The notes below the pieces were generated by a model that made no database searches, was not told where the DNA came from, and was given only the letters and a program-made list of their open reading frames with translations. A DNA stretch of 64,000 bases, from contig NZ_CP121113.1 of the NCBI RefSeq assembly GCF_029581395.1, positions 2,662,001 through 2,726,000 of the forward strand. The letters are read 5' to 3'. The stretch's first letter is position 1; each line of letters begins with the position of its first letter. The position numbers and the translations under genes were made by a program. Below, in pieces: positions 1-8,984 of this stretch. The stretch is from Roseinatronobacter sp. S2 (lineage in GTDB: Bacteria; Pseudomonadota; Alphaproteobacteria; Rhodobacterales; Rhodobacteraceae).

Positions 1-848
1 AGGAAGTTGAAGAATTCGCTGTCAGGACGCAGGACCATGGTGGAATTATCCCCACGCAACGCACGCTCATAGCTTTGCATGGAGCGGGTGAATGAAAAGA
101 ATTCCGGGTCCAGACTGAACGCATCGGCATAGACGCGGTTACGCTCGGCGTCTGCTTCACCGCGCACAATCTCTGCCTCGCGCCGCGCAGAGGAGACAAG
201 CTCCACCACGGTCCGGTCGGCCAGCGCACGCACGCGCTGCGCAGCTTCGTTCCCGCGTGCACGCTCATCTGCGGCTTCGCGTTCACGTTCCGCACGCATC
301 CGCGCAAATGTCGCTTCAAGGTTCTCTTGCGGCAGGTCGGTGCGGGTCAGGCGCACGTCGATCACGTCAATGCCCAGCGACAGCGCTTCGCGGCGCGCCA
401 GATCACGGATGCGGTTCATCAGCGATGTCCGGTCTTCGGACAACACAGTGTTGGATGGCACAGACCCCAGAACCTCGCGGATGGCGGCGTTCATGATCCG
501 GTCCATGCGGCCTTGTGCAGCGCGCACACCGTCAACACCGACAGCTTCGCGGAAGCGGCTGACATCTTCCAGACGCCAGCGCAGGAACGCATCGACCACA
601 AGTCGGCGGTCATCCAGCGGCGTGACTTCCAGCGGCTGGGTTTGCAGACCCAGGATCCGCGCATCATAGCGCACGACTTCCTGAATGAAGGGAATCTTGA
701 ACCCAAGACCGGGTTCGCTGATTTCCTGCCGGACCTGACCGAATTGCAGCACCAGAACATTCTCGCGCTCGTCAACGATGAACAATGCCGAAAAGGCGGT
801 GACAATCGCCACGACCACGATCGGCAGTATAATACCTGCTTTTTTCAT
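1..848 (-). CDS. hflC: HflC, FtsH protease modulator (partial, C-terminus off the left edge)
   Basis: Subunit of the membrane-anchored HflK-HflC complex that encloses the FtsH protease and restrains its action on membrane proteins. About 282 codons are visible and the frame is still open at base 1, so only a short C-terminal tail is missing. It begins MKKAGIILPIVVV, a single N-terminal membrane segment (about residues 4-25), followed by an SPFH/prohibitin domain facing the periplasm and an Arg/Glu/Ala-rich helical stretch typical of HflC. The ATG overlaps the hflK stop as ATGA, so the two are translationally coupled, as is usual for this pair. The protein is shorter and lacks the Gly-rich N-terminus seen in HflK, which separates the two paralogues. 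It probably needs no promoter of its own. Confidence 0.95.
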   Translation of the reverse strand, partial: MKKAGIILPIVVVAIVTAFSALFIVDERENVLVLQFGQVRQEISEPGLGFKIPFIQEVVRYDARILGLQTQPLEVTPLDDRRLVVDAFLRWRLEDVSRFREAVGVDGVRAAQGRMDRIMNAAIREVLGSVPSNTVLSEDRTSLMNRIRDLARREALSLGIDVIDVRLTRTDLPQENLEATFARMRAEREREAADERARGNEAAQRVRALADRTVVELVSSARREAEIVRGEADAERNRVYADAFSLDPEFFSFTRSMQSYERALRGDNSTMVLRPDSEFFNF

Positions 849-1978
849 CAGTTGGTGCTCCTCTGGCGGGACAGTTCATTCAGGGGAAGGTATGGCAAGA
901 CGCCGCTACCACCCGCTTCGCTGCCCGTCACATTGTCCAGAATGGTCAGGTTCATGTCGCCAAGAACGCGTTCCATGGTTTCCAGATACATGCGTTTGCG
1001 GGTGACTTCCGGCGCGTTCACATACTCGGAATAGACCGAGACAAAGCGCGCGGCTTCACCCTGGGCGTTGTTGACCACTTCGGCGCGATACCCTTCGGCT
1101 TCTTCCTGAACCTGTGCTGCCTGACCGCGTGCCTGCGCCAGAACGCGGTTTGCGTAGGCATCAGCTTCGCGTTCCAGACGGTCGCGTTCCTGACGTGCTG
1201 TCTGCACGTCGCGGAAGGCGCTGATCACCTGTTCTGGCGGGTCGGCCTTGTCGAAGTTGACACGAATGACGGAAATCCCGGATTCGTAGCTGTCCAGCAA
1301 GCCCTGCACAGCCGAACGCAGATCGGCCGCAATCGAACCACGGTCGCGGTTCAGAATTGGCGACAGTTCCGAACGTGCGATAATATCGCGCATCGCGGAT
1401 TCCGATGCGGCACGCACGGTTTCACGCGGGTCGGCCAGATTGAACAGGAAGCGCGCCGGATCGGTCACGTTCCAGACCACCTGAAATTCGATATCAACCA
1501 CCGCTTCGTCGCGGGTCAGCATCAGGCCCGTGTCCAACGCACTGCGCCCTGTGCCCACTTCGGTCACACGTTCGGTCGTGACCTGCACAACTTCATGCGA
1601 CACCACCGGCCATGGCGCAAAGTTCAGACCGGGGCCACCGGTCTTGTAATACTGGCCAAACAGCAATTCGACAGAACGCTCTTCCGGGCGCACTGTGTAG
1701 AAGGACGCAACCGCCCACATCACCACAAGCGCGACCAGCCCCAGCAGCACACCGCGCTTTGAAAAGCCCGGACCGCCGGTTCCGCGACCGCCACCATTTC
1801 CGCCACGACCGCCGCCCATCAGGACGCGCAGCTGTTCCTGGCCTTTTTTGACGATTTCATCGATTTCAGGCATTTGTGGCTGATCACCTGAGCCACGCCC
1901 GCCATTCCCGTTATTGCCGCGGTTACCGCTGCCGCGATTGCCGCCGCCTCCCCAAGGTCCACCGTTGTTTCCAGACAT
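848..1978 (-). CDS. hflK: HflK, FtsH protease modulator
   Basis: Partner of HflC in the HflKC complex that surrounds FtsH and tunes membrane-protein quality control. The 376-residue product has a Gly/Asn/Arg-rich N-terminal region (residues 1-75, many GGG and GNRG runs) that is cytoplasmic in HflK proteins. One membrane segment follows (about residues 76-93), then an SPFH domain with FYTVRPEERSVELLFGQY near its start and a charged helical region (QERDRLEREADAYANRVL) before the C-terminus. It lies 81 bp downstream of gor and overlaps hflC by 4 bp (ATGA), so rpiA, gor, hflK and hflC form a co-directional run. The low-complexity N-terminus makes the start slightly uncertain, but the ATG at 1978 opens directly into the Gly-rich stretch expected of the family. 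Confidence 0.96.
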   Translation of the reverse strand: MSGNNGGPWGGGGNRGSGNRGNNGNGGRGSGDQPQMPEIDEIVKKGQEQLRVLMGGGRGGNGGGRGTGGPGFSKRGVLLGLVALVVMWAVASFYTVRPEERSVELLFGQYYKTGGPGLNFAPWPVVSHEVVQVTTERVTEVGTGRSALDTGLMLTRDEAVVDIEFQVVWNVTDPARFLFNLADPRETVRAASESAMRDIIARSELSPILNRDRGSIAADLRSAVQGLLDSYESGISVIRVNFDKADPPEQVISAFRDVQTARQERDRLEREADAYANRVLAQARGQAAQVQEEAEGYRAEVVNNAQGEAARFVSVYSEYVNAPEVTRKRMYLETMERVLGDMNLTILDNVTGSEAGGSGVLPYLPLNELSRQRSTN

Positions 1979-2059
1979 CTGGACTCCATTTTGTTTGATT
2001 GCGATTATTTATCTTACAAGGTGGCATCAGCCACCGCGAATTCAACCCTTTGTTACCGC

Positions 2060-3427
2060 TTAGTCACCCCAAGATCGCGTGACCGTGCGCATCGTTACCA
2101 GCTCTTCCGCCATGGTCGGATGCACAGCCAAGGTGCGGTCGAAGTCAGCCTTGGTTGCCCCCATAGCAATGGCAACACCGGCAAGCTGGATCATTTCACC
2201 TGAATGATCCGCGACAATGTGACACCCCAGAACCTTGTCGCTGCGCGCGCAAACGATCAGTTTCATCAACGCGCGTGCCTGTCGCCCCGCGAACAGGCTG
2301 TGCATGGGGCGGAAAGCCGCAGCATACACATTTACAGGCCCTTTGTCGCGCGCATCTTCTTCCGACAGGCCCACTGTCCCGAATTCCGGCTGTGTGAACA
2401 CCGCGGTCGGAATAAGCCCGTGGTCGAAATATGTGGGCTTGGCCCCGAACACGGTATCGGCAAACGCATGCCCTTCGCGAATGGCAACCGGTGTCAGATT
2501 GGCACGGTCGGTGACATCGCCCACAGCATAGATCGACGGCACAGCGGTCTGACTGAACTTGTCGACAGGTATTGCCCCGCCCTGTGCCAGATCAAGGCCC
2601 AGCGCCTGCAACCCAAGCCCCTCAGAATTGGGTTTGCGCCCCGTGGCGAACATCACGGCATCATAGGTTCCGTCATGTCCTGTCGTGGATTTGACCCAAG
2701 TGGTGCCATCATCGCGGGGTTCCATTTCCAGAATGTCGGTTCCCAGACGCAGATCAACGCCATTGGCGCACATCTCATCCGAGATATGGCCGCGCGCTTC
2801 TTCGTCAAAGCCGCGCAGGATTTGCGCGCCGCGGTAAAATTGCGTCGTTTTCACGCCCAGTCCGTTGAAGATACAGGCAAATTCGCTGGCAATATAGCCC
2901 CCGCCCACAATCAGGATGGATTTGGGCATACGGTCCATCAGGAACACGTCGTTCGATGTCATCGCCCCCATATCGCGCCATTTTTTCGGCACAACCGGCG
3001 TGCCGCCTGTTGCGATCAGGATATGGCGCGCAGTCACGGTGCGCCCGTCGGCCAGTTGCACGGTATGCGCGTCGGCCAGTGTGGCGCGGCTGTCGAATAC
3101 CGTCACGCCCGCGCGGTCCAGCCCGGCGCGGTAAATCCCTTCCAGCCGCGACAGTTCCGCATCCAAGCGGGCGCGGAAGGCCTGCCAGTCGAACGCACCA
3201 ATGGTCGCATCCCACCCGTAAGCCTGCGCATCCGCAACCGCCCCCGGAAAGCCGGAGGCAAAGACCATCAGTTTCTTGGGCACGCAGCCCCGAATGACAC
3301 AGGTGCCGCCCATGCGGTATTCTTCGGCAAGTGCGACTTTGGCCCCGTATTCGGATGCGGAAATACGCGCGGCACGCACGCCGCCCGACCCGCCACCGAT
3401 TACAAAAAGATCATAGTCAAAGCTCAT
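2060..3427 (-). CDS. gor: Glutathione-disulfide reductase
   Basis: FAD-dependent NADPH:glutathione-disulfide oxidoreductase that keeps cytosolic glutathione reduced. The 455-residue length is normal for the family. An N-terminal FAD-binding GGGSGG motif (residues 11-16) precedes the redox-active pair Cys43/Cys48 in GGTCVIRGCVPKK, the signature that separates glutathione reductase from lipoamide dehydrogenase. The second Rossmann motif (VGGGYIASEFA) is followed by FYRGAQILRGF, whose two arginines match the NADPH 2'-phosphate contacts of the family. The C-terminal catalytic His lies in AVHPTMAEE. The start is 9 bp after the rpiA stop with an AAGGGACGG ribosome site, so it is probably cotranscribed with rpiA, which as a pentose-phosphate enzyme links to the NADPH supply. 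Confidence 0.96.
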   Translation of the reverse strand: MSFDYDLFVIGGGSGGVRAARISASEYGAKVALAEEYRMGGTCVIRGCVPKKLMVFASGFPGAVADAQAYGWDATIGAFDWQAFRARLDAELSRLEGIYRAGLDRAGVTVFDSRATLADAHTVQLADGRTVTARHILIATGGTPVVPKKWRDMGAMTSNDVFLMDRMPKSILIVGGGYIASEFACIFNGLGVKTTQFYRGAQILRGFDEEARGHISDEMCANGVDLRLGTDILEMEPRDDGTTWVKSTTGHDGTYDAVMFATGRKPNSEGLGLQALGLDLAQGGAIPVDKFSQTAVPSIYAVGDVTDRANLTPVAIREGHAFADTVFGAKPTYFDHGLIPTAVFTQPEFGTVGLSEEDARDKGPVNVYAAAFRPMHSLFAGRQARALMKLIVCARSDKVLGCHIVADHSGEMIQLAGVAIAMGATKADFDRTLAVHPTMAEELVTMRTVTRSWGD

Positions 3428-3436
3428 GGCCGTCCC

Positions 3437-4225
3437 TTACAGATCGCTGAATATATTACGCGTGTCGGCCAGATCGGCCTGCGACATTGTCACTTCGGCA
3501 ACCCCGCTGGACAAATCGCGGGTTTCACATTTGCCATCCGCGTGGCCAATAATAACCTGATCTGCGATATCCACGAACAATCCGTTTTCCACAACCCCCG
3601 GAACCTGATTCAGCACCATCGCCAGCTGACGCGGGTTGCCGATGCGCCCCAGCGCCAGATCCAGAATATAATTCCCTTCATCTGTCATGTAAGGCCGGTC
3701 CCCGTTCATGCGCAGACTGGATTGCCGCCCCATCACATCCATGGATGCCAGAATTTCCTCGACCAGTGCCTTGGACGCCTGCCAGCCGAAGGGAATCACC
3801 TCGACCGGCAGGGGAAACGCACCCAGTGCGGCCACTTCCTTGGCGGCATCCGTGATCACAATCATCTGGTCTGACGCGGTGGCCACAATCTTTTCTTGCA
3901 ACAGCGCCCCGCCGCCGCCCTTGATCAGCGTCAGTTCGGCGTCGAATTCATCCGCCCCGTCAATCGTCAGATCCAGCCAGCGCGCTTCATCCAGCGAGAC
4001 AACATTTATACCCACTTCACGCGCCAGTTGCGATGTCCGCGTGGATGTGGGCACCGCAATGATGCGCAGCCCTTCTTGGCGCACGCGCTGCCCCAGACGC
4101 CGCACCAGCCACGCGGCTGTCGATCCGGTGCCAAGCCCCACGCGCATGCCGTCCTGCACAAAATCGGCGGCACAATGGGCGGCCGCGAATTTGGCGCGGT
4201 CAACAGGGGTAAGCTGGTCGGTCAT
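3437..4225 (-). CDS. rpiA: Ribose-5-phosphate isomerase A
   Basis: Interconverts ribose 5-phosphate and ribulose 5-phosphate in the non-oxidative pentose phosphate pathway. The product has 262 residues, a little longer than the roughly 220 of the E. coli enzyme because of a short C-terminal tail. Family motifs are in order: GLGTGSTAAW (from residue 30, phosphate-binding loop), TIDGADEFD (catalytic Asp pair) and IKGGGGALLQEK (catalytic Lys/Glu region). Its neighbour downstream is gor at 9 bp and upstream is a small cytochrome c gene at 79 bp on the same strand. Nothing odd was seen in the coding sequence. RpiA and RpiB are unrelated, and the motifs leave no doubt that this is the A type. Confidence 0.96.
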   Translation of the reverse strand: MTDQLTPVDRAKFAAAHCAADFVQDGMRVGLGTGSTAAWLVRRLGQRVRQEGLRIIAVPTSTRTSQLAREVGINVVSLDEARWLDLTIDGADEFDAELTLIKGGGGALLQEKIVATASDQMIVITDAAKEVAALGAFPLPVEVIPFGWQASKALVEEILASMDVMGRQSSLRMNGDRPYMTDEGNYILDLALGRIGNPRQLAMVLNQVPGVVENGLFVDIADQVIIGHADGKCETRDLSSGVAEVTMSQADLADTRNIFSDL

Positions 4226-4304
4226 GGCAAGCCCTCATCACATCATTTCCGGCCTTATAGGCGGTTTGTGACCGAGTTTTAAGGGCAAATCGCCCGCAAG
4301 AATC

Positions 4305-4694
4305 CTATTGCTGAATCGACTGTAAATAGGCGTCCAGCGCGACAATAGGTTCAGGCAGCGGGCGCGACAGGCCGCGTTCTGTCTGAACCCGTGTCAGCCG
4401 CCCTGTCAGCAAATGGCCGAATTCAGGCATTTCCGCCCCTGCATAAGCGGTTTGGCCGCGCGCATACCCGTCCAGCTTGTCCAGAACCAAGGTTTGCGGA
4501 TACGCCCCGTCCTGCCGCCGCGCCAGTGTGGTCAGGTCAGGAACCTGCGCGCCGCCGCGCGCGTCCGCGCCATGACAGGCGACACAGTTCTGATTATACA
4601 GCGCACGCCCTGCCTGCGGGGTTGCAAACGGGCTACAGCCTGCCGCAAAAAGCACGGCAAGCACAGCTATAGATCTTTTGAAATGCATCATCAT
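4305..4694 (-). CDS. Small c-type cytochrome lipoprotein
   Basis: Predicted exported monohaem cytochrome c of about 129 residues. The start was set at the ATG run at 4694 because it opens a short basic and hydrophobic signal (HFKRSIAVLAVLFAAGC) ending in a lipobox, so the protein is probably anchored in a membrane facing the periplasm. The haem site CVACH follows about 20 residues later (NQNCVACHGADARGG), and a Met within AGAEMPEF is a plausible axial ligand. This is a class I cytochrome c fold of minimal size. The redox partner cannot be told from context: it stands upstream of rpiA-gor and divergent from sdaA. An upstream in-frame ATG at 4820 would remove the signal sequence and was not used. 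Confidence 0.75.
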   Translation of the reverse strand: MMMHFKRSIAVLAVLFAAGCSPFATPQAGRALYNQNCVACHGADARGGAQVPDLTTLARRQDGAYPQTLVLDKLDGYARGQTAYAGAEMPEFGHLLTGRLTRVQTERGLSRPLPEPIVALDAYLQSIQQ

Positions 4695-4868
4695 GCCTGC
4701 ATCTTGGCAGAAATCGCAGGCAGGGCAATGATTCAGGTCAATCCCATGCCACGGCACCTGCCACGATGTCAAAAAGCGCACGCAACATGTCGCTTCACAC
4801 CCGCCCCATGGCCAGCGCATCGCATAGCTGTCATATTGGACAGCGCAACCAACACAAAGGCCCCCGAC

Positions 4869-6239
4869 ATGTTTTTGTCCGTGTTTGACATGTTCAAGAT
4901 AGGCATCGGCCCGTCATCGTCACATACAATGGGGCCGATGCTCGCCGCCGCGCGCTTTCTGGACCATTTGCGCGGTCTGCCATTTGGCGTGGTGGGGTTG
5001 CGTGCCCGTCTGCACGGCTCGCTTGCATTCACCGGCGTTGGCCACGCAACCGATCGCGCGGTTATTCTGGGGTTTGCGGGCTTCACCCCCGACGCCTATG
5101 ATGCCGCGCGCGCCGAGGGCACACTGACGCAGATCGCGCGCACCGGCACAGTTGATGCGCCCGGTCTGGGGCAGTTGCGCTTTGCACCCGACACCGACCT
5201 TGTCTTTGACTACGGGCCACCCCTGCCCGGCCATGTAAACGGGCTGGTTCTGATGGCCACAGATGCGCAGGGCGATGTGATTGCGCAAGAAACCTACTTC
5301 TCTATCGGGGGCGGGTTTGTTGTGACCAGGGATGAATTGGGCGCCCCGCCGCCCGCGCCTGCGGCCGAATTCCCCTATCCGTTCGAGACTGCCGCGCAAA
5401 TGCTTGAAATGGCGCGCGCATCGGGCAAAAGCATCGCGGCCATGAAACGCGCCAATGAGCTGAAACTGCGCACCCCGTCCGAGCTGGACCACGGGCTGCG
5501 CCGCATCTGGCAGGTTATGAATGACTGCATCACCCTTGGGCTGAGTGGCGAAGGCACGTTGCCCGGCGGGCTGAGCGTGCGCAGACGCGCCAAGGGAATC
5601 ATGACAGCACTGCTTGCCGAACAGGGCCTGAACCTGACTGCGCCGCATACGATCAATGACTGGATCGGCGTGTATGCCATGGCCGTGAACGAAGAAAACG
5701 CCGCTGGCGGGCAGGTTGTGACCGCGCCCACCAATGGCGCGGCAGGCGTGGTGCCCGCGACAATCCGCTACTGGCTGGACCATGTGCCCGGTGCCAGCGC
5801 GGCACGGCTGGATGAATTCCTGCTGACCGCAGCGGCAATCGGCGGGCTGATCAAGCATAACGCGTCCATTTCAGGGGCAGAATGCGGCTGTCAGGCAGAA
5901 GTCGGGTCGGCGGCGGCCATGGCGGCAGCGGGGCTGGCCGCAGTTCTGGGCGGCAGCCCCGCGCAGATTGAAAACGCAGCCGAAATCGCGCTGGAGCATC
6001 ATCTTGGCATGACCTGTGACCCCGTCAAGGGGCTGGTGCAGGTGCCGTGTATCGAACGCAACGGATTGGGCGCGATCAAGGCGGTGTCAGCGGCCAGTCT
6101 GGCGCTGCGCGGCGATGGCACGCATTTCATGCCACTGGACAACTGTATCGAGGCCATGCGCCAGACAGGGGCCGATATGTCGGAAAAATACAAGGAAACC
6201 GCGCTTGGGGGGTTGGCCGTCAATATCCCGAATTGCTGA
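4869..6239 (+). CDS. sdaA: L-serine ammonia-lyase (iron-sulfur dependent, single chain)
   Basis: Deaminates L-serine to pyruvate and ammonia using a catalytic [4Fe-4S] cluster. The product is 456 residues, the usual size of the fused beta-alpha form (E. coli SdaA type). It opens [20 protein letters not shown], the classic N-terminal motif. The C-terminal domain has [21 protein letters not shown] and [18 protein letters not shown], which supply the conserved cysteines of the cluster. The start at 4869 was preferred to a longer upstream frame because it places this conserved N-terminus directly after the ATG. It is divergent from the cytochrome gene across 174 bp. A Rhodobacteraceae-type intergenic repeat follows its stop. 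It feeds both pyruvate and ammonium pools. Confidence 0.95.
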   Translation: MFLSVFDMFKIGIGPSSSHTMGPMLAAARFLDHLRGLPFGVVGLRARLHGSLAFTGVGHATDRAVILGFAGFTPDAYDAARAEGTLTQIARTGTVDAPGLGQLRFAPDTDLVFDYGPPLPGHVNGLVLMATDAQGDVIAQETYFSIGGGFVVTRDELGAPPPAPAAEFPYPFETAAQMLEMARASGKSIAAMKRANELKLRTPSELDHGLRRIWQVMNDCITLGLSGEGTLPGGLSVRRRAKGIMTALLAEQGLNLTAPHTINDWIGVYAMAVNEENAAGGQVVTAPTNGAAGVVPATIRYWLDHVPGASAARLDEFLLTAAAIGGLIKHNASISGAECGCQAEVGSAAAMAAAGLAAVLGGSPAQIENAAEIALEHHLGMTCDPVKGLVQVPCIERNGLGAIKAVSAASLALRGDGTHFMPLDNCIEAMRQTGADMSEKYKETALGGLAVNIPNC

Positions 6240-6261
6240 CGCGATTCCAGACTGCTGACGC

Positions 6262-6315
6262 AGGGGGGCGCTGCCCCCTGCACCCCCGGAGTATTTTTGG
6301 CAAGATGAAAGGGCT
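6262..6315 (+). repeat. Intergenic repeat, GGAGTATTTTTGGCAAGATGAA family, copy 1
   Basis: Begins with a GC hairpin (GGGGGGCGCTGCCCCC) and runs through a conserved core, CGGAGTATTTTTGGCAAGATG. The same core recurs in reverse orientation at 20341-20395, again with a GGGGGCGCTGCCCCC hairpin, and as a hairpin-less remnant at 60936-60957. It sits 3' of sdaA and may act as its terminator. I recall similar sequences between genes in many Rhodobacteraceae genomes. Confidence 0.7.
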
Positions 6316-6371
6316 TTCGCGATGGCACGGCACGCGTTAGGGTCATCTGATTACAGCAAGGCCCCCTGCCC

Positions 6372-7349
6372 GTGACAGCCATTCGCAACATTCTGATCAT
6401 CGCCCAGCACGGGCGGCTGCAATATGAAGCCCTGCTGTTTGCCGCATCGCTGCGGCATTTTCCGCAAAACAACGATTTGCGCCTGATCGTGGCCGAACCG
6501 CAGCCCGGCCCGCTATGGGAAGATGACCCCCGCATCAGCCGCCCCGCGATCCGGCGGGAATTGCGCGCGCTTGGTGCCGAAATTGTGCCGCTGCACAACC
6601 GCATCTGGGGCGCGGCCTATCCCAATGGCAACAAGATCGAAGCCCTGCACCTGCTGCCGAAGGGCGCGCCGTTCGTGTTTTTCGACACGGACACGCTGAT
6701 TACCGGCCCGTTGGACAGGCTGGATGGCACGCGCGCAACGGCGTCACTACAGGTCGAACCCACATGGCCGCGCATATCGCTATACGGGGCGGGGTTTGCC
6801 GAAATCTGGGGCGCGCTCTATGACCGGTTCGGGCTGGATATAACGCCCACGCTGGACACGCGCTTTGGCGCAGATGACTGGCGGCGCTATATGTATTTCA
6901 ACGCAGGCTGGTTCACTGGCCCCTGCCCGCATGAATTTGGCACGCTGTTCCAGCATTATGCCACCGACATTGCCGCCAGCCCCCCTGACACCATGGCCAC
7001 ACAGGCGCTTTATCCGTGGCTGGACCAGATTGCGCTGCCGCTGGTCGTGGCAAAGCTTGCCGGCGGGCGGCCGGATACGCACACAGGGCTGGACGGGGCG
7101 CTGTCAGTTCATTACCGCGCGCTGCCGGTTCTGTATGCCACAGGTCGTGATGCTGCGATCGAGGTGCTGGAACAGGTCACGGGTGCCCCGCATCTATGGG
7201 ATATTTTCAATCAGTATGTGTCGTTCCGGCGCATGGTATTCAAGCATCAGGGGCGGGAGTTGCGCGCATGCATTGACCGCGCACATCTGCCGCAAACCTA
7301 TGGCAAATTGCAAAGCATGATCCGCGAGACGGGTGACTGGGTGCGTTGA
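6372..7349 (+). CDS. Glycosyltransferase-like protein of unknown function
   Basis: I do not recognise a specific family for this 325-residue protein. Its N-terminus (NILIIAQHGRLQYEALLFAASLR) resembles the nucleotide-binding start of a GT-A fold, and VFFDTDTLIT (about residues 100-110) looks like the metal-binding DxD of sugar-nucleotide-dependent transferases. No signal peptide or membrane segment is evident, so it should be cytoplasmic. The start is a GTG at 6372; no ATG gives an equally good N-terminus. It lies between sdaA (132 bp, with an intergenic repeat) and hslO (92 bp), neither of which suggests an acceptor. It is not next to polysaccharide genes. An alternative is a non-catalytic GT-like protein. 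Confidence 0.6.
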   Translation: MTAIRNILIIAQHGRLQYEALLFAASLRHFPQNNDLRLIVAEPQPGPLWEDDPRISRPAIRRELRALGAEIVPLHNRIWGAAYPNGNKIEALHLLPKGAPFVFFDTDTLITGPLDRLDGTRATASLQVEPTWPRISLYGAGFAEIWGALYDRFGLDITPTLDTRFGADDWRRYMYFNAGWFTGPCPHEFGTLFQHYATDIAASPPDTMATQALYPWLDQIALPLVVAKLAGGRPDTHTGLDGALSVHYRALPVLYATGRDAAIEVLEQVTGAPHLWDIFNQYVSFRRMVFKHQGRELRACIDRAHLPQTYGKLQSMIRETGDWVR

Positions 7350-7441
7350 CCCCCCTTGGCCATTTGCCAAAGGTTCCTATATGACGGGGCTAAATGCCAT
7401 ACGGGCACGCGTATGGCGAAGGACATGCAAGGAACACTGCT

Positions 7442-8383
7442 ATGAGTATCGGGGGCCAGATCGCCTGGGACGACACGGTTTTGCCGTTTCAACTGGATTT
7501 AAGCGACATTCGCGGGCGGGTGGCGCGACTGGACACCGCGCTGGAACGCGTTCTGGCGCGCCATGATTACCCCGAACTTGTGGAAACGCTGGTCGCAGAA
7601 GCCTGCTTGCTGACCGCGATGATCGGCCAGACCATCAAGCTGCGCTGGCGGCTGTCGCTGCAAATTCGCGGCGACGGGCCGGTGCGCCTGATTGCCACCG
7701 ATTACATTGCCCCCACAGCGGATGGTGCGCCTGCGCACATCCGCGCCTATGCCAGTTTCGACCGCGACCGGCTGCGCGACGACCTTGACCCGTTTGTCCA
7801 GATCGGGCGGGGCTATTTCGCGATTGTCATTGATCAGGGCAAGGGCATGACGCCCTATCAGGGCATCACACCGCTGTCAGGCACATCGCTGACCGATTGC
7901 GCCGAAGCCTATTTCGAGCAGTCCGAACAGCTGCCGACGCGTTTTGCGCTGTCCTTCGGGCGGTCGGTTCTGCCGGGGCAGGATGAAAAATGGCGCGCAG
8001 GCGGTGTGATGTTGCAGCATATGCCACAGGCATCGGGGGCCGCCCCGCGCGAACGCGACGCCCTGGCCGAGGATTGGGGCCGCGCCAATTTGTTGCTGGA
8101 CACGGTCGAGGAACTGGAACTGATTGGCCCGACAGTGCAGCCGCCGGACTTGCTGCTGCGCCTGTTTCATGAAGAACTGCCGCGCGTCTTTGACCCGCAG
8201 GTCGTGCATTTCGGCTGTTCATGTTCCGAAGAAAAGGTGCGCAATTCGCTGTCGATCTATTCTGCCAAGGATATTGCCACCATGACCACACCGGAAGGGA
8301 CCGTGACCGCAGATTGCCAGTTCTGCGGGGCGCATTACACGCTGGACCCCGCCAGCCTTGGGTTTGAAGGCAATGGCGGCTGA
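7442..8383 (+). CDS. hslO: Hsp33 redox-regulated chaperonin
   Basis: Cytoplasmic holdase activated by oxidation. In reduced form, four cysteines bind zinc; oxidative stress releases the zinc, forms disulfides and exposes the client-binding surface. The 313-residue product has the Hsp33 N-terminal domain and the diagnostic zinc site as Cys259-Ser-Cys261 (FGCSCSEEKV) and Cys292-x-x-Cys295 (ADCQFCGAHY). The ATG at 7442 was chosen over an upstream frame from 7394, which has no family resemblance. The end overlaps the next gene (Nudix hydrolase) by 11 bp, and that gene in turn overlaps cca, indicating a translationally coupled trio. Proximity to gor in the same window is consistent with, but does not prove, shared redox-stress roles. 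Confidence 0.95.
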   Translation: MSIGGQIAWDDTVLPFQLDLSDIRGRVARLDTALERVLARHDYPELVETLVAEACLLTAMIGQTIKLRWRLSLQIRGDGPVRLIATDYIAPTADGAPAHIRAYASFDRDRLRDDLDPFVQIGRGYFAIVIDQGKGMTPYQGITPLSGTSLTDCAEAYFEQSEQLPTRFALSFGRSVLPGQDEKWRAGGVMLQHMPQASGAAPRERDALAEDWGRANLLLDTVEELELIGPTVQPPDLLLRLFHEELPRVFDPQVVHFGCSCSEEKVRNSLSIYSAKDIATMTTPEGTVTADCQFCGAHYTLDPASLGFEGNGG

Positions 8384-8984
8384 GGTGAGCTTGCATCTGC
8401 GCGCGGCGCTGGCCGCGCGCGATGTGGGGGCGTCAAGCGATTTTGACCTGAACCCTGCGGTTGTCCTGCCCGAAAACCGCGTGTTGCGGCCTGCATCTGT
8501 GCTGGTGGCCATTCAGCATGGACCGGCTGGCCCGCAGGTCATTCTGACCAAGCGCGCGTCGCATCTGCGCCATCATCCGGGGCAGATTGCCTTTCCCGGC
8601 GGGCGGCAGGACGCGGATGATCGTGATGCCGTGGACACGGCGCTGCGCGAAGCGCGCGAAGAAATTGGCCTGCCAGACGGTGCTGTAGAGGTTCTGGGCC
8701 GTCTGCCGCCGCATGAAACCGTCACCGGTTTTCAGGTCACCCCCATTGTGGCGCAACTCACACGCGATTTCACGCCCTGCCCCGAACCCGGCGAAGTGGC
8801 CGAAATATTCTGCGCGCCGCTGTCGCACCTGACCGACCCCGCGCGTTTCCGCATAGAGCGGCGCATCTGGCGCGGCACATGGCGGAATTTCTATATTGTG
8901 CCATGGGGACCCTATTACATCTGGGGGGCGACTGCGCGTATTCTGCGCGGGCTGGCAGACAGGATGGACCAATGCAAACCATAG
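8373..8984 (+). CDS. Nudix hydrolase, CoA pyrophosphatase-like (NudL/YeaB type)
   Basis: Predicted to hydrolyse a nucleoside diphosphate derivative, most likely coenzyme A or related compounds. The 203-residue product contains the full Nudix box, running from GGRQDADDRD through ALREAREEIGL (GX5EX7REUXEEXGU pattern with REAREE). Just before it is ILTKRASHLRHHPGQIAFPGG, the extension that marks the CoA-pyrophosphatase subfamily. It starts 11 bp before the hslO stop and ends 13 bp after the cca start, so it is translationally coupled on both sides. A TTG at 8358 could add five residues, but the ATG at 8373 is preferred. Substrate is inferred from subfamily motif only. Confidence 0.85.
   Translation: MAAEVSLHLRAALAARDVGASSDFDLNPAVVLPENRVLRPASVLVAIQHGPAGPQVILTKRASHLRHHPGQIAFPGGRQDADDRDAVDTALREAREEIGLPDGAVEVLGRLPPHETVTGFQVTPIVAQLTRDFTPCPEPGEVAEIFCAPLSHLTDPARFRIERRIWRGTWRNFYIVPWGPYYIWGATARILRGLADRMDQCKP

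Noticed and set aside
2204..3874. Long plus-strand frame opposite gor and rpiA (556 codons)
   Set aside because: Shadow of two certain genes on the other strand in GC-rich DNA; product has no recognisable motif.
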